Part shown: one piece after another, positions 33,455-42,906 of the stretch
Position numbering within the stretch: position 1 is the first letter of the stretch
How the letters are laid out: each line of letters opens with the position of its first letter
NCBI RefSeq assembly: GCF_943193095.1
Contig: NZ_CALPCV010000006.1
Span: forward strand, 1 to 64,000
Origin: Parasutterella muris
Lineage (GTDB): Bacteria; Pseudomonadota; Gammaproteobacteria; Burkholderiales; Burkholderiaceae_F
Length of the DNA stretch: 64,000 nt
Direction: 5' to 3'
Notes under the pieces: model-generated
What the model saw: only the letters and a program-made list of their open reading frames with translations
Told to the model about the DNA's origin: nothing
The model's database searches: none
Translations under genes and position numbers: made by a program

Positions 33455-34696
33455 CTACAGATCCAGCAGCAGACGAGCGGGATCTTCAAGCGCGTCACGC
33501 ATGGCAACAAGCGCTAATACGGCTTCTTTGCCGTCAATCAGACGATGGTCATAACTCATCGCCAGATAATTCATCGGCCGAATCACGACTTCGCCGTTCT
33601 CAGCGACGGGCCTCGGCTTCGTGCCGTGCACACCCAGAATCGCAGACTGCGGCGGATTGATGATCGGCGTTGAGAACAGGGATCCGTACACACCGCCGTT
33701 GGAAATCGTGAATGTGCCGCCTGTTAACTCTTCAAGCGTTAGCTTGCCGGACTTGGCGCGTGCGGCAAAGTCGGCGATTTCTCTCTCAATCTGCGCAAAA
33801 CTCTTTTGATCGGCGTCACGAAGAACCGGCACGACAAGACCTCGCGGGGAACCCACTGCAATGCCGATATCAATGTAGCCGTGATAGATAATATCGCGGC
33901 CTTCGATCGAAGCGTTGATAATCGGGAACTGCTTTAACGCGTGTACCGCGGCCTTAACAAAGAAGCTCATAAAGCCGAGCTTGATGCCGTATTTCTTTTC
34001 AAAACTTTCTTTGTACTTCGCTCTCAGCGCCATCACCGGCGCCATGTTCACTTCATTGAATGTCGTCAGAATGGCACAGTCGGACTGAGACTGAACAAGG
34101 CGTTCTGCGACGCGAACACGCAGACGGGACATCGGCACGCGCTGTTCAGGACGATCGCCAAACGCGGGAGAAAGTTCTGCGCGGGGTGCGGCTGCGGGTT
34201 TTGCTGCCGGCTTAACTTCCGGTTTTGCAGCCGGAGCGGGCGTCTTCAGCATTGAAAGCACATCCTGCTTTGTGATTCTTCCGCCCAAACCGGTTCCCGC
34301 GACTGCCGCCGCATCAATACCGCTGTTGGCCATCAGTTTCTCAGCCGCGGGCATCACGGTCGGCGCCTTCGGGGCTGCCGCAGTCTGCGCTGCGGGCCGA
34401 ACGGGAGCGGCCTCCTCGGCCTTCGGTGCCTCTTCCTTGGGAGCAGATGCGACAGCCTCGGTATCAACCGTCGCAATCAGCTGATCACTCAATACGGAAG
34501 CACCGTTGGGCCGCTCGATACTTGAGAGCACTCCGTCAGCCGGAGAGGGAATTTCTAAAACGATTTTGTCGGTTTCGATCTCGATAAGAATTTCATCGGC
34601 CTTCACCGGCTCGCCAACCTTCTTTTTCCATTCAATCAGGCTCGCCTCGGAAACGGACTCCGACAGTTCGGGAACTTTAACTTCAACAATTGACAT
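33455..34696 (-). CDS. sucB: Dihydrolipoyllysine succinyltransferase (E2 of 2-oxoglutarate dehydrogenase)
   Basis: 413 residues. One lipoyl domain with the lipoylated lysine in IEIETDKIVLEIPSP (Lys near 44), an Ala/Pro/Lys linker, a peripheral-subunit-binding domain (AEKLMANSGIDAAAVAGTGL) and a catalytic domain ending with the active-site YDHRLIDGKEAV. Transfers the succinyl group to CoA. Between sucA and lpd in one unit. The E2 substrate class (succinyl rather than acetyl) is inferred from the sucA neighbour. Confidence 0.95.
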   Translation of the reverse strand: MSIVEVKVPELSESVSEASLIEWKKKVGEPVKADEILIEIETDKIVLEIPSPADGVLSSIERPNGASVLSDQLIATVDTEAVASAPKEEAPKAEEAAPVRPAAQTAAAPKAPTVMPAAEKLMANSGIDAAAVAGTGLGGRITKQDVLSMLKTPAPAAKPEVKPAAKPAAAPRAELSPAFGDRPEQRVPMSRLRVRVAERLVQSQSDCAILTTFNEVNMAPVMALRAKYKESFEKKYGIKLGFMSFFVKAAVHALKQFPIINASIEGRDIIYHGYIDIGIAVGSPRGLVVPVLRDADQKSFAQIEREIADFAARAKSGKLTLEELTGGTFTISNGGVYGSLFSTPIINPPQSAILGVHGTKPRPVAENGEVVIRPMNYLAMSYDHRLIDGKEAVLALVAMRDALEDPARLLLDL

Positions 34697-34732
34697 TTTT
34701 TACTCCGAATTCTTTACTGTTCTCTGTACAAA

Positions 34733-37591
34733 CTACTTCGTCTGGATAAAGCCTTTCAGGCGGCCAAAGGCATTCTCAAGAAGCTCTTTAAGCTGCTCGG
34801 CATGTTTGCCGGCATAGCCGACCGCCGGAGACGACGAAGCGGGACGTCCTGCGTATCCGAGTCTGGCTCCCGGAACCATTTCTTCCAGCAGATGATGCTG
34901 GACATAGAACCATGCGCCCTGATTCTGAGGCTCGTCCTGACACCAGACCACTTCAGAAGCAAACGGATAGCGCTTAAGCTCATCTCCGAGTGTCTTGTGC
35001 GGGAACGGATAAAGCTGTTCGATACGAACCACCGCGACATTGTCGATCTGATGATCGGCGCGATATTTAATCAGGTCGTAATAAACCTTGCCGGTACAGA
35101 TTAAAACGCGGCGAACGTTATCAGGTTCAATCGGTTCGGATTCACCGATCACCATCTTGAAGCTTCCTTCGGCAAGCTCGGAGAGCTCGCTTGTCGCAAG
35201 TTTGTTTCTCAATAAGCTCTTCGGAGAGAAAACGATCAGAGGTTTGCGAACAGAACCCACCATTTGGCGGCGAAGCAGATGGAAAATCTGCGCGGCCGTT
35301 GTCGGCTGACAGATCAGCATATTGGTATCGGCGGCAAGCTGCAGATAGCGCTCCACGCGGGCTGAAGAATGTTCCGGGCCCTGACCTTCGTAACCGTGAG
35401 GAAGCAGCATGGTCAGTCCGCTCTTGCGGCCCCATTTCGCTTCGCCGGAACTGATGAACTGGTCGATCACGACCTGAGCGCCGTTTGCGAAATCGCCGAA
35501 CTGCGCTTCCCAAATCGTCAGGCACTTCGGAGAAGAGCTCGCGTAGCCGTATTCAAACGCCAGAACAGATTCTTCCGACAGCACTGAGTCGATAACGGTA
35601 AATTTCGCCTGATGCTCAGAGAGGTGCTCAAGCGGGACCCAGATACCGGAATCCCAGCGATCGCGGTTCTGATCGTGCCAAACCGCATGACGATGACTGA
35701 ATGTGCCGCGGCCGGAATCTTCGCCCGAAATACGAACGGAATAGCCGCTCACGAGAAGCGTCGCAAAGGCGAGGTGTTCGGCAAGCCCCCAGTCCACACG
35801 CAGTGCACCGTCCTTCATCTGACGACGATCTCCGATGACTTTCTGCAGCAGCGGATGCAGTTTGAATCCTTCCGGAATTGTTGTGATGATGTCTGCAAGA
35901 CGCTTCAGTTCATCAACCGGCACTCCGGTACGGACTTCTTCGCTCCAAAGCCCGTTAAAGCTTGACCAATCCACCGCATAAGGATTCTTAGAGGTAATGA
36001 GCGGCATTTCTCTCGGCGTTCTGCCCTCTTCCAAATTCTTACGGTACTGAGCAACAAGCTCTTTGGCTTCTTCCTGAGAAACCACGCCCTGAAGCGCTAG
36101 TTTGTCGGCATAAACCTGACGCGTGCCCGGATGAACATTGATCTTCTTGTACATCAGAGGCTGTGTTAGGCTCGGAGTATCCTGTTCGTTGTGTCCGAGG
36201 CGGCGGAAGCAGACGATATCCACGACCACGTCGCGGTTAAAGCTCTTGCGGAATTCCATAGCAAGACGCGTCGCGTAGGCCACTGCTTCCGGGTCGTCAC
36301 CATTCACATGAAGGACCGGCGCCTCAATCAGTTTTGCCGGATCCGTACAGTAAGTCATCGAACCCTTATCGCGCGGGTCCGACGTTGTGAAGCCGATCTG
36401 ATTGTTAATGACGATATGCATCGTGCCGCCCGTGCCGTAACCGCGGGTATCGGCTAAATTGAGCGTTTCCATAACCACGCCCTGACCGGCGAACGCGGCG
36501 TCACCATGAACCATAACACCCATCACTCGGCGTCCCTTCGGATCATCTCGTCTGTCCTGACGGGCGCGCACACTGCCGACGACCACCGGATCAACAATTT
36601 CCAAGTGTGAGGGATTGAACGCAAGTGCTAAATGAATCGGGCCGGCCGCAGTGACAACATCGCTCGAGAAGCCGTTGTGATACTTAACGTCACCGGCTGG
36701 TAAATCCTTGCTCTTATATTTGCCCTCAAACTCTGCAAAGAGTTCGCTCGGAGATTTACCAAGCGTATTGACCAGAACATTCAGACGTCCGCGATGGGCC
36801 ATACCGATGACCATTTCTTCGATGCCCTGTTCGGCACCCGCTTCTACAACTTCGTCGATAGAAACGATAAAGCTTTCGCCGCCCTCGAGAGAGAAGCGCT
36901 TCTGACCGACATATTTAGTATGCAGATAGCGCTCCAAACCTTCGGCCGCCGTGAGGCGCTGAAGGATGCGTTTTTTGGCTGCGTTGTCGTAGGAAGGAAC
37001 CGAACGGTTCGGTTCTAGTTTCTGCTGCCACCAGCGCTTAATCACCGGATCGCTGATGTACATAAATTCAATGCCGAGGTCTCCGCAGTATGTCTGGCGC
37101 AATGCCGCGATCAGATCACGAAGCGTCATCTTATCGGCGCCGAAGTACGTATTTGCGGCGGAGAAGACGGTGTCCATATCCGCGTCGGAGAGTCCGTAGA
37201 AAGACGGCTCAAGTTCCGGAATCTTAGGACGTTCTCTGCGGTGCAAAGGGTCAAGATTTGCCCATCGGGCGCCGAGGAATCGGTATGCACCGATGATGGA
37301 CTGAACGGCAACCTGTTTTCTTGCGATTTCGAGATCACCTTCGCTGACCGGGCAGCTGACGCCTCTTGGCTGCATAGCGCGCTGAGCGAATGCCTCAATG
37401 ATCGGAGCGTGCGGCACATCAGGTGTTTCCACGCGTCCGTCGGAAGCCGGAGTCTGCTGAAGGCGGTCAAAGAATTGGCGCCATTTCTCATCGATGGAAG
37501 CAGGATCTTCGAGATACTGCTCGTAGAGGTCTTCGACATAAGGAGCGTTGCTGCCGAAGAGGTAAGAAGTCTGAATTAATTCTTTTATCAC
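34733..37591 (-). CDS. sucA: 2-oxoglutarate dehydrogenase E1
   Basis: 952 residues, starting at GTG with AAGGTG upstream. N-terminal helix SYLFGSNAPYVEDLYEQYLE, thiamine-diphosphate-binding region GMAHRGRLNVLVNTLGKSP and GDAAFAGQGVVMETLNLAD, and FRRLGHNEQDTPSLTQPLMY as in OdhA. Catalyses decarboxylation of 2-oxoglutarate. A complete oxidative 2-oxoglutarate dehydrogenase complex suggests this organism is not limited to a branched TCA cycle. Confidence 0.96.
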   Translation of the reverse strand: MIKELIQTSYLFGSNAPYVEDLYEQYLEDPASIDEKWRQFFDRLQQTPASDGRVETPDVPHAPIIEAFAQRAMQPRGVSCPVSEGDLEIARKQVAVQSIIGAYRFLGARWANLDPLHRRERPKIPELEPSFYGLSDADMDTVFSAANTYFGADKMTLRDLIAALRQTYCGDLGIEFMYISDPVIKRWWQQKLEPNRSVPSYDNAAKKRILQRLTAAEGLERYLHTKYVGQKRFSLEGGESFIVSIDEVVEAGAEQGIEEMVIGMAHRGRLNVLVNTLGKSPSELFAEFEGKYKSKDLPAGDVKYHNGFSSDVVTAAGPIHLALAFNPSHLEIVDPVVVGSVRARQDRRDDPKGRRVMGVMVHGDAAFAGQGVVMETLNLADTRGYGTGGTMHIVINNQIGFTTSDPRDKGSMTYCTDPAKLIEAPVLHVNGDDPEAVAYATRLAMEFRKSFNRDVVVDIVCFRRLGHNEQDTPSLTQPLMYKKINVHPGTRQVYADKLALQGVVSQEEAKELVAQYRKNLEEGRTPREMPLITSKNPYAVDWSSFNGLWSEEVRTGVPVDELKRLADIITTIPEGFKLHPLLQKVIGDRRQMKDGALRVDWGLAEHLAFATLLVSGYSVRISGEDSGRGTFSHRHAVWHDQNRDRWDSGIWVPLEHLSEHQAKFTVIDSVLSEESVLAFEYGYASSSPKCLTIWEAQFGDFANGAQVVIDQFISSGEAKWGRKSGLTMLLPHGYEGQGPEHSSARVERYLQLAADTNMLICQPTTAAQIFHLLRRQMVGSVRKPLIVFSPKSLLRNKLATSELSELAEGSFKMVIGESEPIEPDNVRRVLICTGKVYYDLIKYRADHQIDNVAVVRIEQLYPFPHKTLGDELKRYPFASEVVWCQDEPQNQGAWFYVQHHLLEEMVPGARLGYAGRPASSSPAVGYAGKHAEQLKELLENAFGRLKGFIQTK

Positions 37592-37680
37592 AATTTCACC
37601 TTGGACAAATTTCTTGCCGCGTTAGGGTTCGTCGGTCGTGAGCGGACCTACGGACGCCTCGGGTTTCCCGAGTGTCTTCG
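37592..37680 (-). promoter_or_regulatory. sucA 5' leader with conserved-motif position
   Basis: About 90 bases in front of sucA contain a hairpin CTCGGG-TTT-CCCGAG (37658-37672) and further GC-rich pairs. A sucA leader RNA motif is known from Burkholderiales at exactly this place. I could not verify its consensus here, so this is a positional suggestion supported by visible structure. Confidence 0.35.
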
Positions 37681-37776
37681 TGTTTAAGAGGCAACACAAA
37701 CTTAAATTATAGGTTTCTTTATGTTTACAGAGAAGAAAAAATGCGTGCCGATTCAGCAAAAAATGCGGGGTAAGCA

Positions 37777-37812
37777 GAAAAATCAGCCCGAGGTTCCGGA
37801 GAGCCTCGGGCT
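37777..37812 (-). terminator. Rho-independent terminator of module 2
   Basis: Minus strand: AGCCCGAGG, 10-base loop, CCTCGGGCT, then GATTTTTC. Perfect 9-base stem, 27 bases after the flavoprotein stop. Confidence 0.9.
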
Positions 37813-37838
37813 GCTGCGATTTGACCTATTCGGTCAGA

Positions 37839-39245
37839 TTAGTTTGCTGCTTTAGCGGCGTTAGCACCTGCAATTCTTCCGAATGTCACGATATCCGCAA
37901 CGGCGTTGCCGCCAACACGGTTACCGCCATGTACGCCGCCTGTGACTTCACCCGCTGCGAACAGTCCGGGAATCGGTTTTGCGGTTACGCCAATGACTTC
38001 CGCATTCTTATTGATTCTTACACCGCCCATCGTATGATGGATCGCCGGAGTAATCTGGAACGCGTACATCGGCCAGACATTGTTTGCCGCGATCATTTCA
38101 GGACGATCAAAGGCGGTATCTTTTTTCGTCTTGTAAGCTTCATCGTACTGCGCCATTGCGGCTTTCAGATTGGCTTCGGGAACACCCATCGCTTTAGCGA
38201 GTTCGGATACGTTATTTCCGGAAACTGCAAGTTTCTGGGCCACATAGCCGGCGGCCAGTTTGTTGGACTTGACGAGTTTGTCGTCAATCAGAAGCCATGC
38301 TTTTCCGGTAGGCTGCGCGAGCACGGCGGCGGCAACGACGTCACGGGGGAGAAGTTCGTTGACAAATCGTTTGCCTTCCTGATTGATCAGGTAACCGCCT
38401 CTGGCACGCATAGATTCTGAAATCAGGATACCTTTAACCGGAATAACGGTCGGATGAGCCTGAATTTCACGGAGATCGACAAAAGTAGAACCAACGCCCT
38501 TTGCCAACTCCAAACCCTCACCAAGAGCGCCCGGCTGATTTGTGGTCGCAAAGCCTTTGTATTCCGGTCTCAGAGAAGAAATCAGTTTGGCGTTTGCGCC
38601 GAATCCGCCGGTCGCAAGAACGACAGCTTTTGCGTCAATCGTGTATTCCTTTTTGTCTTTGCCTTCAACTTTGACGCCGACCACCTTACCGTCTTTTTCA
38701 ATCAGCTGCGTGACTTTGCTGGAGGGACGAATCTGTACCGACGGAAGTTTTGATGCGGTGCTATACAGAGCTTTTACCACTGCCGCGCCAACCGGAGCTC
38801 CGTCACAGGGGCCGTGTCCGCGCGCTCTGGTCTGACCGCCGCCGCGGCCCATACGATGGCAGAACGGAGCGCCTAAAGACAGAAGCCACTGTTCGGCGTC
38901 CTTGGCGTTCTCAGCTAAAGTCAGGGTCAGTTCGGGATTGTTCAGATAATGGCCGCTCTTCTGAGCGTCTAAGCTCATAATCTGAGCTGAATCGTTTGTA
39001 ATTCCGTGCTCAAGCTGCTGGAGCGTGCCTGCGGCATTCATACCGCCTTCGGCTCTGAGCGTGTTGCCGCCGATAATCGGCATTTTTTCGAGCACGATGA
39101 CATTCTTACCGGCTTGAGCTGCTGTAACAGCCGCAGAGAGGCCGGCGCCGCCGGAACCCACCACGACGACATCCGCCTCTTCGGCGCTGACAGCAGTCAT
39201 ACCGAGACCGAGTGCACAAATAACCGCTAAAGATAATTTATTCAT
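37839..39245 (-). CDS. Periplasmic fumarate-reductase-type flavoprotein of module 2
   Basis: 468 residues, Sec signal peptide (cleavage near Ala21), FAD motif GSGGAGLSAAVTAAQAG and GGNTLRAEGGMNAA. All landmarks of flavocytochrome c fumarate reductase are present: QAHP with His264, relay residues Glu277 and Arg280 (ISESMRARGG), catalytic acid Arg301 (GKRFVNELLPRD), HHTMGG with His403/404 and Arg443 (GGNRVGG). A periplasmic fumarate reductase, or one for a close analogue, is therefore likely. It has no fused haem domain and no cytochrome gene beside it, so it must borrow a tetraheme donor, possibly the 15942 product. AGGAG precedes the start. It lies 100 bases downstream of the TtrS/TtrR-like pair on the same strand. 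Confidence 0.9.
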   Translation of the reverse strand: MNKLSLAVICALGLGMTAVSAEEADVVVVGSGGAGLSAAVTAAQAGKNVIVLEKMPIIGGNTLRAEGGMNAAGTLQQLEHGITNDSAQIMSLDAQKSGHYLNNPELTLTLAENAKDAEQWLLSLGAPFCHRMGRGGGQTRARGHGPCDGAPVGAAVVKALYSTASKLPSVQIRPSSKVTQLIEKDGKVVGVKVEGKDKKEYTIDAKAVVLATGGFGANAKLISSLRPEYKGFATTNQPGALGEGLELAKGVGSTFVDLREIQAHPTVIPVKGILISESMRARGGYLINQEGKRFVNELLPRDVVAAAVLAQPTGKAWLLIDDKLVKSNKLAAGYVAQKLAVSGNNVSELAKAMGVPEANLKAAMAQYDEAYKTKKDTAFDRPEMIAANNVWPMYAFQITPAIHHTMGGVRINKNAEVIGVTAKPIPGLFAAGEVTGGVHGGNRVGGNAVADIVTFGRIAGANAAKAAN

Positions 39246-39345
39246 TGCCTTTCTCCTGAGATCAGATTAGTTGCAAAACGATGTTCGATGAAAGGAGTAT
39301 CCGGTAAATCGGTACTTAAGTAGGAAGACAAAAATCAAATGCTCT

Positions 39346-39969
39346 TCAATTTTTTTCGTCAATGTGCGACAAAAGACGCGTAATGTCGGAGACCGACTGA
39401 AGTTTCAGCTTTCTCGAGGCGTTCTGCCGATGTACTTCCACGGTTCTCTCAGACAGCGACAGCCTCTCGGCAATTTCCTTATTGATCAGACCGGACGCCA
39501 CAAGACGAATCACCTGTTTCTCCCGGTTGGTCAGCGTTTCAAACCGTTTAATCTCATCGGTTGATTCAATCGTCCAGCCTCGGTGACTTTCATCCCACTT
39601 CACCGCCTTGGCAACCGCTTCCAAAAGTCTTGACTCATTAAGAGGCTTCTGAATAAAGTCCACCGCGCCGTCCTTCATGGCCTGCACCGCCATGTCCAAG
39701 TCCCCGTGCCCGGTCAGAAAAATAACAGGAGTCGCGTATCCGCGAGAACGCATTTCTTCCAGCACTTCAAGACCGCTCATCCCGGGCATCGCTACGTCTA
39801 AAATCACGCAGCCGAGCACGGACGGGCTGTCGCCGACGAGGAAGTCTCTCCCGCCTGAATAACACTCTACGCACCAACCATCCGTTTCCAGAAGAAACTT
39901 CAGAGCGCCGGAGAACGATGTGTCATCATCAACGATTCGTATGAGCGTTTTCTGCAGCCTTTTTTCCAT
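39346..39969 (-). CDS. TtrR/FixJ-like response regulator of module 2
   Basis: 207 residues from ATG 39969, inside the end of the kinase gene; an upstream ATG at 39981 is possible. Receiver domain with IVDDD, phosphoacceptor Asp58 in VILDVAMPGMSG and LTGHGDLDMAVQAMKDGAVD; LuxR-type helix-turn-helix LTNREKQVIRLVASGLINKE with LSERTVEVHRQNASRKL. Same architecture as the 12379 product, and like it followed by a flavoprotein gene. It probably activates the 37839 gene. Confidence 0.9.
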   Translation of the reverse strand: MEKRLQKTLIRIVDDDTSFSGALKFLLETDGWCVECYSGGRDFLVGDSPSVLGCVILDVAMPGMSGLEVLEEMRSRGYATPVIFLTGHGDLDMAVQAMKDGAVDFIQKPLNESRLLEAVAKAVKWDESHRGWTIESTDEIKRFETLTNREKQVIRLVASGLINKEIAERLSLSERTVEVHRQNASRKLKLQSVSDITRLLSHIDEKN

Positions 39970-41740
39970 GATTCGCCTCATGAAGCGGCAAAGTGATTAA
40001 AACACTAAGACCGCCGACGTTATTTCGACTAAAAGAGATCTTTCCGCCGTAGTTTTCAACTATTCCGCGAACAATCTGCAGTCCGAGCCCTAACCCGGTG
40101 GATTTGTCAGACTGTGTCGGTTCATTGAAAAGACTCAGCTTTTCTTCCGATAAATTTCCATTGTCACAGATCCTTAGCTCTGCGCGCTTTGCATCTTCAA
40201 AGATACTGACGGTAATCTTCGGGTGCTTGATATTCTGTTTGGTGAGCGCCTCGGACGCGTTTCTCAGCAGGTTGACAATACAAAGTTCTATTTCCAAGGC
40301 ATTGACGTATACTATCGCCCTGCTGTTAAAGCGTGTCACAATCCCGGACTCTGAGCCTGTCTGTCGATTAAATTCACGAATAGACTTTGCCGCGAGCTCA
40401 CTCAGCGCCAATGTCTGTCTTCCGCTGTCCCGACCTTTAGCGTATTGTCTTACCCGATCGACAATTGCGGATGCCATATCCGCGTCTGCACGCATCTCTT
40501 CAAGTACCTCCTTCATCTTCGCTTCCGTGAGCATGCCGGCTTCAGAGGCGCGCTGAAGCGCTCTGGCGTATAACTTAATACTCGCTAAAGGCTGATTCAG
40601 TTCATGCGCGATCAGTCCGGAGACCTGACCGACAACCCCGGCTCTCTGCATTCTTAAAAGTCTTTCGTTAGCAGCTTTTGCCTCTTGAAACGTCTTATTC
40701 TCCCGCTCAAGAGAGACTCTGAGCTGTCGAGTCCGCCGCTCTACAAGTTTGGAGACTAAGTACGTGTAAGTGAGCAAAAGAAGAAGCATTGCGCCGGCGC
40801 CTAACAAGACGTACTTGTATTCGTGAAGCATCCGCCCAAACCAAAGCCTGCTGAATCGCTGGTAAGCACCGAGATTCAGCGCGCGAAGGAGCGTATCAAG
40901 TTCAGTGTAGTCGCTCGCGACCGACCAATGAATCCCAAGCGCGGTCGGTTTCTGATGAATAAGCGCGGCTGTTACCGCCGAAACATAAGCCGCCGGAAGA
41001 TTCGGGCTTGAACCAATACTCCAATTAGGATACAGCGCAGTCGAATGCAGGCAGATATGTTCGTCTTCCGGCTGAAGGTTAATAAATTTCAATCGAGTCG
41101 GATCCACAACTTTTCGATTGACGGCATCTTCCAAATAACAAATTCTAAGAATGCCGACATCTGCTTTTCCTGTCAGCACATCTTCGATGATCTTGTCTCG
41201 GTCAAGCCCGTAAAAAGAGGTCCCGGAAAAGAACTGCTGAGGGTTGTAGCCGGCTTTAGCCACTTCGCCCATCGCCGCAAGATACATTCCGAACGCAGTC
41301 ACTCTGCCAGCCGCCGCCTTTTTTCCTTTTAAATCGTCAATCGTGTTCAAGTCCTTTCGATCGGCATTCACGATGATGAGCGAACCTTCGCTTTTATTCG
41401 GATCTTTGGAAAACGGCGATGAGGCGGTCACCATGTCGCGCAGCCCGATATCCTGAAACCGGCGAACCGTGCTGCTCGTTGCGAGATAAAAATCCGCCGT
41501 CTTCTTCTCCATCATCTCTTCGATTTCCGGAAGCTCGGCGTATTTCACTTCCAGCCTGCGCGGGTATACATTCCGACGAATGGTTTCAATCGTTTCGTTA
41601 ACGAATGCCTGATTCAGCAGCGGATTAACTGCAGAATTAATAACGAACACAAGCGGCGGATGCGCTTTTACTTCAGCAAAAGCAACCGGCGCACACAAAA
41701 GCTCGACAGCGATCAGAGAAATCAGGATAAAAGGCTTCAT
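39929..41740 (-). CDS. TtrS-like sensor histidine kinase of module 2
   Basis: 603 residues. Signal peptide to about Ala22, PhnD-like periplasmic binding domain with CLHSTALYPNW, one membrane helix (YVLLGAGAMLLLLLTYTYLV, near 310-330), coiled linker and HisKA H-box IAHELNQPLASI with the phosphoacceptor His, then NLLRNA and GLGLGLQIV in the ATPase domain. The layout equals the 10596 product, but the binding domains are only loosely alike, so the two kinases probably sense different ligands. Divergent from mdh across 135 bases. Confidence 0.88.
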   Translation of the reverse strand: MKPFILISLIAVELLCAPVAFAEVKAHPPLVFVINSAVNPLLNQAFVNETIETIRRNVYPRRLEVKYAELPEIEEMMEKKTADFYLATSSTVRRFQDIGLRDMVTASSPFSKDPNKSEGSLIIVNADRKDLNTIDDLKGKKAAAGRVTAFGMYLAAMGEVAKAGYNPQQFFSGTSFYGLDRDKIIEDVLTGKADVGILRICYLEDAVNRKVVDPTRLKFINLQPEDEHICLHSTALYPNWSIGSSPNLPAAYVSAVTAALIHQKPTALGIHWSVASDYTELDTLLRALNLGAYQRFSRLWFGRMLHEYKYVLLGAGAMLLLLLTYTYLVSKLVERRTRQLRVSLERENKTFQEAKAANERLLRMQRAGVVGQVSGLIAHELNQPLASIKLYARALQRASEAGMLTEAKMKEVLEEMRADADMASAIVDRVRQYAKGRDSGRQTLALSELAAKSIREFNRQTGSESGIVTRFNSRAIVYVNALEIELCIVNLLRNASEALTKQNIKHPKITVSIFEDAKRAELRICDNGNLSEEKLSLFNEPTQSDKSTGLGLGLQIVRGIVENYGGKISFSRNNVGGLSVLITLPLHEANHGKKAAENAHTNR

Positions 41741-41875
41741 GAGGAAATTCTACCGAACATACGAATGAAACTAAATCCGCGGTATCCGCCTAAAAAGCGT
41801 TCTCCTCAAACCCAGCTGATAAAATAATCAGGTTGTGTTCAATTAAATCTTTATAGAACTAAGGAGATACTCCAA

Positions 41876-42865
41876 ATGAAAAAACCAATTAAGGTCGCCG
41901 TCACAGGAGCTGCGGGCCAGATCGGATATTCGCTGCTCTTCCGTATTTGCTCAGGCGACATGCTCGGAAAGGATCAGCCTATCGATCTTATGCTGCTCGA
42001 ACGCAACAACGAAGCTTCCATGGCCGCCTCCCGCGGAGTCATCATGGAATTGGACGACTGTGCTTTCCCGCTCCTTAACAGCGTCAGCTCCTCCTGCTGC
42101 GCTAAAGAGTGCTTCGCCGGTGCTCAGATCGCATTGCTCGTCGGCGCCCGTCCTCGTTCCGCCGACATGCAGCGCTCCGATCTGCTTGCCGCCAACGCTC
42201 AGATTTTCGTTGAACAGGGCCGCGCCATGAACGAAGTCGCTGACCCCAACATTAAGGTTCTCGTCGTCGGCAACCCCTGCAACACCAACGCTTATATTGC
42301 CCGCCGCTGCGCTCCGAATCTGAATCCGCGCAACTTCACAGCAATGATGCGCTTGGACCAGAACCGCACTTTCTCTCAAATTGCACACAAGCTGGACTGC
42401 AAAGTCACCGATATTGAAAAGCTTCCTGTATGGGGCAATCACGGCGGCACAATGTTCCCTGACCTTACCAACGCCACGGTTCGCGGCGAAGCGGTCATGA
42501 ACCTCATCGACCAGACTTGGTACACAGAAGATTTAATCCCGACTGTCGCTTCCCGCGGAAGCGCAATTATTAAAGCACGCGGCCACTCTTCCGCCGCTTC
42601 TGCCGCGAACGCAGCGATCGACCATGTCCGTGACTGGGTCAACGGCTCCAACGGCCGCTGGGTCACAATGGCTGTTCCTTCTGACGGCTCTTACGGCGTT
42701 CCTGAAGGTCTCACCTTCGGCTTCCCGGTCGTCTGCAAAGACGGTGACTATGAAATCGTTAAAGGTCTTGAACTTTCCGACTTCCAGAAAGAAAGAATCG
42801 CTAAGAATGTCAAAGCACTGACCGAAGAAAGAGAAATCGTCGATCAGATCATTGCACAGGCCTAA
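41876..42865 (+). CDS. mdh: Malate dehydrogenase
   Basis: 329 residues of the betaproteobacterial/cytosolic-type malate dehydrogenase group: NAD motif VTGAAGQIGYSLLFRI, LLVGARPR with substrate arginines, VVGNPCNTNAYI, catalytic LPVWGNHGGTMFPD (His near 189), and a typical loop ARGHSSAASAANAAID. Interconverts malate and oxaloacetate. Good ribosome site AAGGAG. Single gene with its own terminator. Confidence 0.96.
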   Translation: MKKPIKVAVTGAAGQIGYSLLFRICSGDMLGKDQPIDLMLLERNNEASMAASRGVIMELDDCAFPLLNSVSSSCCAKECFAGAQIALLVGARPRSADMQRSDLLAANAQIFVEQGRAMNEVADPNIKVLVVGNPCNTNAYIARRCAPNLNPRNFTAMMRLDQNRTFSQIAHKLDCKVTDIEKLPVWGNHGGTMFPDLTNATVRGEAVMNLIDQTWYTEDLIPTVASRGSAIIKARGHSSAASAANAAIDHVRDWVNGSNGRWVTMAVPSDGSYGVPEGLTFGFPVVCKDGDYEIVKGLELSDFQKERIAKNVKALTEEREIVDQIIAQA

Positions 42866-42879
42866 CCGACTCTGATATC

Positions 42880-42906
42880 GGGCCGCGAAAGCGGCCCTTT
42901 CCTTTT
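42880..42906 (+). terminator. Rho-independent terminator of mdh
   Basis: GGGCCGC, GAAA tetraloop, GCGGCCC (42880-42897), then TTTCCTTTT. It ends exactly at the start codon of the PIN gene. Confidence 0.9.
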
